A DNA stretch of 64,000 bases from Notospermus geniculatus (lineage: Eukaryota; Nemertea; Pilidiophora; Heteronemertea; Lineidae), in NCBI GenBank assembly GCA_002633025.1, contig NMRB01000125.1, forward strand, positions 393,540 to 457,539, written 5' to 3'. Below, one piece after another: positions 12,501-24,500 of the stretch. The translations under genes and the position numbers were made by a program. Every line of letters starts with the position of its first letter. Position 1 is the stretch's first letter. The notes under the pieces are model-generated. The model worked only from the letters and a program-made list of their open reading frames with translations, did no database searches and was not told the origin of the DNA.

Positions 12501-15500
12501 AAGGTCGTCTGACAATGCCATAAAGCCTAGTATTAACCAGAGGATCTGGGGTTGAATCTAGGTCTTATTTAATAAATCTACTATAATATGTTGACCCTAA
12601 CCCTAACCTTATCTTTTCTAGCCCTAACCCTACCTATTGAAACTCTACCCCTATCCCTAAACCTTACCCCCGACATACAGGGTTCGTACACTACCCCCAG
12701 ACCTAAAATTCCAGGACTTTTCAAGGAATTAATTCCAGGGCCAAATATCGTGAAATTCCAGGACTATTTTGCCAATATTCAAGTTCTTACCAGGCTCAAT
12801 CATTGGCCTACCGTAATATAAATATCATGACATCACTAACCCAGACAATTCTACAAGCTTAGCTAGTAGGGTTTTCTGTGCCATTATATTTTGAAAGCGC
12901 GAAAATAAGGGCCAATAACTCGACGAGTTTGAGCACGGATAAAAAGAAATGGGGGGGGGGGTCTGGGGGTCCTCCCCCAGAAAATTTTGGATTCTATGAA
13001 GGCCACATGGGCAAATTTCAAGGACTTTTCCAGGACTTCTAGGGTAAATCATGGTTTTTCAAGGTTTTCCAGACCTGGAAAGGGGATACCTCAAAATTCC
13101 AGGTTTTCAAGGATTTCAAGGTAGAGTACGAACCCTGCACATAATCAACCCCCCACGCGCGTTGAAAAAGCATTTCTACTCACAAAGAAGTGTCCCTCTC
13201 ACGTCTATAACAGTAACTACAAAATGTACAGTAGTGTGTACATTCATGAAAGGTTCGGGAAAAATAATTCCGTGAGCAGGCCTACATAACTGCTTACTGC
13301 ACTTAAATTCATTGACTGTCATGGGTTTAACATAGCAGAACCTTTCATTTCTTAACCATTAAGATCATAGAGAACCAGGAAGCTAGGTTCCTGATATTTG
13401 ACAGTAACATACTTTAGATGTTCCAGCACTTGAATCAAAGTTTCACCAAGTTTTTGCATAGTTGGAAATGGATGCCTGAAAATAGAATAAAGAGAAATGT
13501 CAGAATGTTGACAAGATAAAAGCCGTCATGAACACAGTTCGTCATGAATGCAATAAAAGCAAAATTTTCTCGTGAAACATCCTACATTGTCAGGAAGTTT
13601 ATCCATCCTACATTTGCTCTTTTAAAGCCGCACTATATTGCATTCAGAAAGTGCTGACGTCCTCCGACGTTAGTGTCGTGTAAAATGTACTACGCTCTAT
13701 TTGAATACCCGGTACATTAAAGTTCTGTCTGCAGTTTTTTCAATGTGTGCTGAAAACTAGGGCTTGATTCTTTGAAGTTCGTATATCAGGAAAGCATTTT
13801 GGGGACCTTCACGAGGCTATGAAACCTCTACTTGCATTCTCCTAACACTTTGAAAATGCTGTAAAATTCAATAGGGAGGGGGCTTTTACTGCAAGCTTCT
13901 CAAATTCTGTTAGTAGAAATGTCATGGATGAAAAGTGCCCTTTTCTAGGTTCAAGTCCCCTTGCCCCTCTGAAAGGGGCTGTTTGTTTTCGTCCTTTGAG
14001 GAATCTGAGTTGTGATCCTTGGGAAAACGGAAGAAGCTATGCACTTGCAAATTGCAGGGAATATTTGTTATACTGTACAGAATAATCGCTGCAATTTGCA
14101 GCTTCATAGCTTTCTCCATTTTCTCAAGGGTCACAACTCAGATTCCTCAAGTTACGAAAATGAACAGCCCCTTTCAGATATATCCCTGATATCGCTGTGG
14201 TCTTTTCTGAGTACAGGGTAGGGTTCCTCATCACGGCTCAAGTTTACAAGAACCCATAGGATTTTAAAGAAAGAGGCATGGAATATCGATGGAAAACATG
14301 TCAACAGCCCCAGGATCCCGTCTGGTTTTGCCGTCTAAATCTACCTCTGTAATTAGACCAGGCTGCATCATCACACAGGCAGCTGCCAACGGAAATTACG
14401 CAGATCGTCGCCGCTGGCAATTTTGATAACTTGACCTCTAACATTTCTGAAACAATTATGCTCACTTTTCAGCTGGCAATAATAGAAAATTTAATCACGG
14501 TTTCAATCGATCGGAAACATGAATATAAGAAATGTCATTGTGNACACTACTGTATATCGCATGGCGTTGGTAAATCCCTGTTTATGCCGTATTTTGGCCG
14601 GGAAGTCGGACACGAAGACGAGGGTAATTCCAAAAAGGAGTTACCCTCGTAGTGCATAAAAGTACGGTTGGAATTGCCCTCGTCGTCGTGTCCGACTTCC
14701 CGGTCAAAATACGGCATGAATAGAAAATTTTCAATGTCATGCGATATACAGTAGTGTACAGTACTATTTTCTCTTCCAACATGCAAAAATTCAGTCACAG
14801 AGATGTGCTAGTTTCGCCACCAGAGCCAATTTACTCACCGAAGCGTATCTTGTTCTGCCGCCATTGTTACGAGGGTAACCCGGGTTACCCTCGTGCGGTT
14901 ACATACAGTGCCTATGGAGTTGTGTACTGCGCCCCTTCGGCTTACCCGCTCTCCACAACTGCTTTACTTCGTAAAATTCGCCGCGTTTGGTCAACAGATG
15001 GCGCTGAGAGAGTCGACCAATGAGAGCACCGAGCAACCGGTAACCAAGCTGGCCTGAGACACTTTTTCACTGGCCGAGCGGTTCGTAGCCATGGTAGCAC
15101 AAGTACATCCGTTGCCAACGGGCCAAATAGTTCTGAAAGCAGCGTGCTGATAGGCTGTAAAACTCGCGCCAGACACTGACGCCATCTGTTGACCAAACGC
15201 GCCGACTTCCACGAAGTAAAGCAGTTGTGGAGAGCGAGTAAACAGAAGGGGGCGCGACTCACAACTGCGTAGGGAGTTTACGGCAGCAATAGAGGATGTG
15301 CAGCGACGATTGTGACGTCACTGCCGCGACGAGATGCCGCCATGTTGGACGTCACGTCCATCGCATTCGTAGCTTCAGATGACGTCCAACATGGCTGACG
15401 TGCGAATTATGACGTCAATGATGACGTCACGTGAAGTTCCTCTATAGATTAGGTAGCGTGTGGAGAAACAGCCAGACCATCGATTCAACAGAGAAGCACT

Positions 15501-18500
15501 ACTGCAGTGCATTTTAAAAGTATTTGTGTTTGTAGTAGACAGAGCCTTGATAGCCTAGTGGTTATCACGTCCACTTAGAAGCGGGAGGTCCCGGGTTCGA
15601 ATCCAGCCCGGGCGATATGTGTGATTAATCATCCCTGGCTCTTCATGTCCCTTGCATGGGACAGTGAGCTTGATGTCTTGTACCTTGTACCTTTACAAGG
15701 GCAAGTAAAAGGCCCCATCCAAGTGAGGAACATGAGTAGCTTGAGATGGCCTCCTCCGTACTTACAGGGCCAATCTCGCATGGGACAGTAAGCCATGGTG
15801 CCTTGTACCCAGCGCACCTTTACAAGGGCAAGTAAAAGACCCCATCAAAGTGAGGGACATGAGTAGCTTGAGATGGCTTCTTCCGTACTTACCAGGGCCA
15901 ATAATGCTATGGCTTCGGCCCTGAGGGAAATATCTGATACAAATTTTAAAAGTGGGGTATTTGCACATTTGCTTGGTGCTGTGACCGCAATCATCAACGA
16001 TCCAAGTGCTAGGCCAGAGATATGGCAGCGATTCCACCCATCAACTGCTCTAAGCACAGAAGTGTGGAATTCCACAGACAGCTGGATCAGCAAGCCAATC
16101 TGATGAATTTTGCCAAAGGGGCTGTTCATTTTCGTAACTTGAGGAATCTGAGTTGTGATCCTTGGGAAAAAGGCAAAAACCTATGCAATTGCAAATTGCA
16201 GGGATTATTTGTTGTGCTGGACAGAATAATCGCTGCAATTTGCAGCTTCATAGCTTTCTCCATTTTCTCAAGGATCACAACTCAGATTCCTCAATTGATG
16301 AAAACGAACAGCCCCTTTTAGTGATCTGGGCCCAACATCACATGTATCCACTGTGATACCTACTCTGCAGGTAAATCTGGGGCGTCATCTTCTTGGCCGG
16401 GAACGTCGACATGGATCCATCTCGCTCGTTTGGAGATATTCGTGAAGGCCGGATGTTTGGCCAGCTCGTAGAATACTCGATCTGAAATGACAAACGATAA
16501 ATTCAATTTATTCAAAGGCCACAGCGGTGCAAACCATCAGAAATATCGAAGTCCTTCTGCTCCGAATTTAAGGCAACTATAGGGATCATCTGGGTTTCCA
16601 CTGGGCCCTTCCAAAGATTTGAACTGCTCTAGCAAAAGCAGGCGATCATCATTGGTCATCAGTTTACTCAACTATTATCACTTCTGTCCACTACTATTAT
16701 TGTCAACCTGCAGAGACGAACATTTCAGCTTGTGTTGTACGGCCATTGAACCCTTTCCTCAGTTGCGATATGTGCCTACTTTTGTTAGTGTAGCCTCTTT
16801 TCCTTGGAAGGCCACGAAAAAATCTAGAGGCAGTTTTTACCCCGGGCCTAATTGCCAAGTAACTGAATCCCTTTTCCATCCAATTCATCAAGAATTTTCT
16901 AGACAATTTGTAACCTGAATATACAATAACGTATTGATTTGAGTCTGACAGCCTGACAGGAGTCGTAGCCATGTTACCAAGAAGTTGCATCGATATCTCA
17001 TTATTGCGAGAATCGATGGCGATCGGCCGAGGTATGCTTTACACACGGGCAGCGGTAGACAATACATCTATGGCCTAATGCATATCAGTGGGCAAGGTTA
17101 CGGTGCGGTCATTGTGCTGGTTGAATACAATAGTAACTGAGGCATCAATATCTACTTCTGATTATTCATTCATCAGTTGCAAGAACCTGGAAACAATCGA
17201 TTTGGACAAGCCAGTGTGTCCTAATCAATAGGGCCCGTTTGACTTTTTCTCCCAACAGGGCGGCGCTGTGAGTTATTGTACCAAAGATGTTCAAAACAGA
17301 GCAGAGCAATGTAATAATGTTCAATGCATCATGTCACGTTGACGGAGTGCAACTGAGGGATGAAACATCGCAAATAGAGGTATTTGTAATTTTTTTTTCT
17401 GTCTGGGCCGACGCCATAGTATTATTGGCCCTGGTAAGTACAAAACAGGCCATCTCAAGCTACTCATGTTCCTCACTTGGATGGGGTCTTTTACTTGCCA
17501 TATGCAAAGAAACAAGGTACAAGGCACCACGGCTTACTGTCCCATGCGACGGACGTGAAGAGCCGGGAATGAAATCCCATATGGCCCGGAATGGATTCGA
17601 ACCCGGGACCTGCCGCTTGCCGAGCGGACGTGATAACCACTCAGCTATCAGGGCTAATGCAGGTGCAACTGCTCATAGTGCCACCGTATGGTGGTAGTTC
17701 GCAGGTTCTTCAACGTAGGACAACCTGTACCCCTCAAACACTTTCTTGCTTCCGTTCCTAGTTCTGGCCAGGTCCAGACCCGTTGGCATAAAATGTGACC
17801 CGATCTAGCACAGTAAGTGCAAGTCGCAACCGAGGAAAGGGTTAACGGCCTTACAACACAATAGCTCAAATGTACGTCTCTGCAGGTTGACAATAGCAGT
17901 GGACAGCAGTGATACTGATAATAGTTGAGTAAACTGATGACCAATGATGATCACCTGTGACAAGTGCCTGCTTTTGCTGGAGCGGGTCGCAAATTCATTC
18001 CCTCATCCACAACAGGATACAAGTTAATTGGAGGTACTATCCCCTGGCATGCCTGGCAAAAACCCAGAAAGGGTTGCCCAGAGCAAAATGGTCTTCTGCA
18101 GGCTAAATCTGTGGTTCGAGCCTCAAAGAAGATTCCCAGCAGTCAGGTTATATCAAAGGGAGGCAGCTAGGCCTTGGGATGGTCGGTATGATCAGGACTG
18201 TGTGGAGCACAAGGATCAACGTATTTGCATACCCCCGACCGGAATTCATCCGTCATGTCTATTATGGCCTGCTAGAAAGTCAGAAACCAACTACAGCACT
18301 AAAAGCCTGCCGTGTTTGGTGCGTCGACAAAATGTATGAGAATCGATCCGTTGTTACAATCTTTGCTTTTTTGCTAATTATACAGAGATAGGAAAAACAA
18401 CTAATTGTATCAAAATCTAGGTTGAAATATTAACCTTGGGCCTATTTACGGATTTTTACTCATCCTGTTGTAGTGGATTGGATGGGCCCAGACATGGTAA

Positions 18501-21500
18501 ACACTTAATAACTGATTAATGATAAAACAATAAGGTTTACTTGACATGATAACCTCAGGATGTGACAAGAATGGCCGAGATTAAACTCCTTCAGGTCACA
18601 CTGGCCATAGAAAGTGGCATGAACAGAATAGTTGCGCTTCCACTACAAAAAAAGCTGGTATTTGTCCGCTCTTATTCTGCTTCCATTACAGAATTGCCGG
18701 GTTTAATAAGTCCGGTTCTATTAAGTGCGGATCTATTTAGTTCGGACAGCATAAGTTGCGCGTCCACTACAAAAAAGCCGGTATTTGTCCGCTCTTATTC
18801 TGCTTCCATTACAGAATTGCCGGGTTTAATAAGTCCGATTCTATTAAGTGCGGATCTATTTAGTTCGGACAGCATAGCCGATCATACTCTGAATCTAGAT
18901 GCCGATAAATTTTGTAGTGGAATGGCAATAACACCGGATCTATTTGTAGTATTATGCTCGGCTACAGGTGGCTCCATGGTCGCTTGCGACTGTGCATGAC
19001 CTATCAAAACTAAATAGACCCGCACTTAATAGAACCGGACTTATTAAACCCGGCAATTCTGTAATGGAAGCAGAATAAGAGCGGACAAATACCGGCTTTT
19101 TTTGTAGTTGAAGCGCAACTACTATCAGAGACTAGTTTAGGTTCGGTCTTGCTCGACACTTCATACACCCACACACAAAGAGGACTGACCGTAGTACATG
19201 TAGTAGCGAGGTAAAAACCCCTAAAGTTAAAGTTTGGGTTCATACTAGTCTGATATTATCAACGGTCGAGGTTCTCATCCGACTTGACACTTTAACCCGG
19301 GTTCGAATCCAGCCCGGGCCATATGTAATTTCATTCCCAGCTCTTCACATCAGTCACCTGGGAGAGTAAGCCGTGGTGCCTTGCAAGGGGCAAATAAAAG
19401 ACCCCATCCAAGTGAGGAACATGAGTAGCTTGAGATGGTCTCTTCCATAACCAGGGCCAATAATGCTATGGCTTCGGCCCTGACAGAAAAATCTAAATAG
19501 AAATACAAGAGTTGGAGTGACAGAAACACGTAGGGCAAGAAGCTCTCCCCATCAGAAACTAACTTCACAATCCCCTCATCAGATCAACCAAATTCATTCG
19601 GCTCCTTGGACAATGGAAGGATGTCAGAGCATTGTACATTGACCTCCCCTTATGAAGGGCCTTTCTACTGCATCGCTGGGTCAAATGCCCTTCTTGTTAT
19701 GCCCCAGTCTCTCCTGAAACCTTTCTGAGGAACTCTAGGAAAGCTCAGCAGTCGGCACATCACTTGATCCTTTTTTCAGCAGATGGGAGGTCATCGAACA
19801 CGCTACTTGTACAGGAGCCTAAAGCCAAGTGCAGACCGACCTTGCAACTGGAAGCAACTGAACGAAACAGTCGCTGTCGATGTGAGCGGACCCGCGCACA
19901 TCGACTACGACTGGTCATTGCAGCAACAAGTGGCACAATCCAGTCTTCAATCCGGAGCGTGCACATCGACAGCGACTGAAGAGAACTGGAAAACGAGTAG
20001 AACATGAGCAACTGGTTGGAACTAGCGGCAACGGTCGGCAATAGCGTTGCCGGGGTGCGCACATCGACCTGTTTGAGCAACTGATCAGTTGCTGCTGTTT
20101 CCAGCCAGTCGCCCACCGTTGCCGGAAACGCCATTGCCGGTAGTTGCTTCCATTCGCAAGGTCGATCTGCGCTCGTCTTAACACTGTCACTACCGCACCT
20201 TACAAGTGCATACCTCAGCATTCTCATAGCAAGACACGACCGAATGGTTTCATAACTGAATCAATACCTTAACACAATAAATCAATTGATAACAAAAGTA
20301 ATATGTCCATTGATCAATATTTGCAGCAGGTTTTATCAGCAAAGAGATAAATCTTCCAATAAAATAAATAGAACTGATCAAGATATCCAGGGTCGATACT
20401 CAAAGCCACTTGAGGGCAGAGAACAGAGTGGCCTTGAACTTCCGGTAACCCCAGTACAAACAGTCTGAGATCGAACCCGAGATAGAACAATCTGCGTCGT
20501 GTACGTCTAGGCCTTGCTGCCTCGGGTTAAATCTACAAATATGCATTACTACGGACTTCGGAGAGTAAACAGTCCGTCACCTGTGGTCTCGCTACGTGTA
20601 GAAATGCAGTGGTCGAGTCTCCTGCATTGCACAGACCTCCACCCCCTTCCCTCAACATTGGCAGTACCTGGCCCATGTAGGATTGATCATCCCTGTCTCT
20701 TCAGTCCATCGCATGGGACAGTAAGCCATGTACCTTGTGCCTTTGCAACTGGGCAAGTAAAAGACCCCATCCAAGTGAGGAACATGAGTAGCTTGAGATG
20801 GCCTCTTCCGTACTTACCTGGGCCAATAATGCTATGTCTTCGGCCCTGACGGAAAAATCTAATACAAAGACAGTACAAAGCCACAGAAATAGTGTACTGA
20901 CACTGTAACCAACTCTCTGAAACCATTCCAACACCATGCACCTTAACCTAGGCCTATAGGCTGATAACACACCTAGAAAGAGATTGCTGAGCCCTGCTGC
21001 TGGAACAAGTCCATGACTTCATGTAGAAGCCATGGTTTTCGAGTTCTAACAATGTATCAGCAAAGTGAAAAGAAGATAATCAAATCAGCCCCCTCCCTGT
21101 GTGCGTATTACCAAACCGTTCAGAACGATTGTTTGGCTAACACCACCAATCTAACTGATTTTCCTTTTACATGCTTACACAGAAGATGTTTTTTACAAAG
21201 ATCTTTTGTTCAACACAGTCAGCGAAGAAATATTACTGGCATCTCGATTACAGCCTGTGCAATACCTTGCTGCAGATTGTCGACTCATGCCTACGTTGTT
21301 TTTGCACAATGCAATGATATTTTCATGCCAGAAAAGTTGCCAAGAATTCCACGCAGCGACCAAACATCGCAGTGCCAGAGACTATCTGAGGATGCCTTTC
21401 ATGTTGGTAACTGCTATCTGTATCCCAAGTGGAGGGTTCTCGCCTGTTCTGTGCAAGAGATGAGAGAAGACGAAAGAAGAAACTTCTCCAAAACATCAAC

Positions 21501-24500
21501 GGAGACTGGAGTAAGTGGGCAGTGAGGCCAGACAAAAGTCAAGTCCACCAATAGTTTCGACCCTACACTCAATAATTCAGTGGTATCGGCCTCCGCTCGA
21601 AGCTGTCACCTTCAACCACTGAAACATTTGGTGCCAAAGTCCGTTTCTGAACACTAGATGTCACTACCAGTTGTTGACAAACGCATGAAATACTGGTCGC
21701 TGATTGGTTGATGACAGTTTGCACCATCTAGCGTTCAGAAACATGATTAGGTCCCATCTGTGCCAGTGGTTGAGAGCGTATNNNNNNNNNNNNNNNNNNN
21801 NNNNNNNNNNNNNNNTCCCCCCCCCCCCCCCCCCCCCGGTGCTGTTCCACATGCTCCATGCCCCCAGTGCTGCATCCCATGTGCTGTTTGGGCATTCCTT
21901 AGCCGAATGGATTAGAGCAGGCTAGTCGCAGAGTCCATGATGCCACACCAGTCCATCCAGAATACAACAGCTCTAGTCTCTTGGTACCACCATCCATTTA
22001 TACCAAGCACCTTCGGTGGCTACAGGTCTGGGATCCCAAGTTCCCACATCGCTAAGGAATCATAGTCTGCGTAGATAGAGGGTGGGCTGGGTGACAGTTT
22101 CTGGACTTGTCAGATTGTTGTCATGTCCATGTATTTAGATACCTTTGGCGACTCTGTCCAAGTCCATATGGCTGTGTCAGGTGGGTTGGCAGATGGTGGT
22201 CAAAGTGTCAGTGTGTGAGCACTCACTGACTGAGACCTTGCTTTATTGTCAGTCATTGCGATAGCAAAGATTGCAGCTTCCTAGACCTCTCAAACAAGTG
22301 TGCCTTCACACTTGACTAGATTGCTTAGCAACTTGACCTTCTTCATCAGAGATACAAGGTAGTGGAGTGTGCCCGACATGATCGGAACGATTACACGGTT
22401 GTAAAAGTGCCAGGTACAAGTAGCTAAAGCTAGGGATTACAGTGTTTCTAGGACCAAGGTGGCTTAACAGACCGAAATCTCAACCAAGTGGATTGACCAT
22501 TGATCCGTTTTGTCATTCACTGATGTCAGGTCTCTCCTTGGAAGTAGTTTTCTACGTAGAGAGGCCTTCTGTGCTTAATACCGACCGCAGTACAGTCCTT
22601 ACCAGTACCACCAACCTAGTACGCCAATACCACCAGCACAGTCCTTACTACCAACCAAGTATGCCAGTACAACCAGTACGGTCCTCACCACCAACCTAGT
22701 GTGCCAGTACCACCAGTACGGTCCTCACCACCAACCTGGTACGCCAGTACCACCAGTACGGTCCTCACGACCAAACTACTGTAGTACGCCAGTACCACCA
22801 ATATAGTCTTCACCACCAAATTAGTAGGGCCTACACCAGTACCACTAGTACAGTCCTCACCGCCAACCTAGTATGCCAGTACCACCAGTACAGTCTTCAC
22901 CACCAAACTAGAACACCAGTACCACCAGTACAGTCCTCACCACCAAACACGTATGCCAGTACCACCAGAACAGTCCTCACCACCAACCTAAGTACGCCAG
23001 TACCACATGGTCCTTACTAGCAACCTAGTACGCCAGTACCACCAGAAGGTCCTTACAAACCCCATCACCTTCTATCGACGTTGTGACCAATCATGTGGTA
23101 ATTAGAAACATCACCTATGAGCTCATCCTGAATCCAACAGTATCAGAGCCAATCCAAAAATTTGACCACACAACTCGGAGGCAAATTCCATTAAAACCCA
23201 TTCAACTCACCATATCCCCATCAGGCGCTCAAAATCCATCACTATCGGTGATGGTGATCTCAGCTGTGTATACCACAACACTGGACTCCCCATATAGAAT
23301 CCCCAAGGCTCAGAAAAATCTGATAGAGAGGAAATTGGCATTGGATCGTTCTGTGGGAAACCGTGACCTTTCGGATCGGTATACTCTAAACTTGACTCAC
23401 AGACCAACTGAAACACTCAAATCATTACAGTGTTAGTCAGAATTTGTGACCTTTCCACAAAAGTACGGGCTGGTTTATCGAGATCGCTCAGGGGAAATAC
23501 AGTTTTGCCCATCAGCTTACTCAGTATCCCCCATGGAATCAAGTCTACAGATCAAATTTCCACCAATTGACAAGCCCGCATCCTCAGGTATTGAGGTAGG
23601 TGATCCAATTGACCCAAACCACATGAGACAGGACTTCGCAATGCACCATGAATGCCCTACGTAGAAGCTATGGGGATTTGTGACCTGCTCTCGCAAAATA
23701 GGCGCATGTCGCCAGTGTTTCTCCTTGAAAATCCTGGCGGAAACCCTGGTCGCAACCGAGGAAAGGGTTATGGCCTTACAACACAACAGCTGAAATGTAC
23801 GTCCCTGTAGGTTGACAATAGTAGTGGACAGCAGTGATAATAGTTGAGTAAACTGATGACCAGTGACGATCACCTGCGACAAACGCCTGCTTTTGCTGGT
23901 GCAGGGGTCCGGAGCAGGTCACATGATAGCGGGCCTGCCTATCGTCTGTCCACAGCATATAGAATCCTCACGAGGTTTAATCTGCCTCCATCTTCGATAA
24001 TCGAAGGCCGATCTGCTCTCCACTGCGTTACATCGCACATCACCCTTCGAGAAATAGACCAGGCGGCGGCGTATCTTGGCACCATGCCAACTTTACCGGT
24101 CGACCAATCATATGACACTTTATATCGGATCTTCGGCTACACTCTTTGTACCACGATTCAAATTTTACAACACCGATTCTGATTGGCCTCTTCTTCTCGA
24201 GGCGGCAGATACGCCGTGGACCGGTCACTTTCTCGAAGGGTGATGTGTGGTGTAATGTAGTTGGTGAGCAGATCGGCCTTCGATCATCGAAGATGATCTG
24301 CCTCCAGCCAGAAAAGACACTTCAGATTTTGTCTGCCAGCAGCTGAATTATGAAGAAGCCACGCTGCTCTCATATAAAGGCTGTTGATAATTTTGGGAAG
24401 TAATGTGGGACACAGGAGAGTCAAATCATCTGCTGGCTAAACAATTTAGGCGGACTCAGACTGGGTAATATCTGGCATCACAACCCTCTATCGAGAGAGG

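Noticed and set aside
21013-21525. 170-residue ORF as a gene
   Set aside because: Two overlapping frames are open, neither with family resemblance; composition is not clearly coding.
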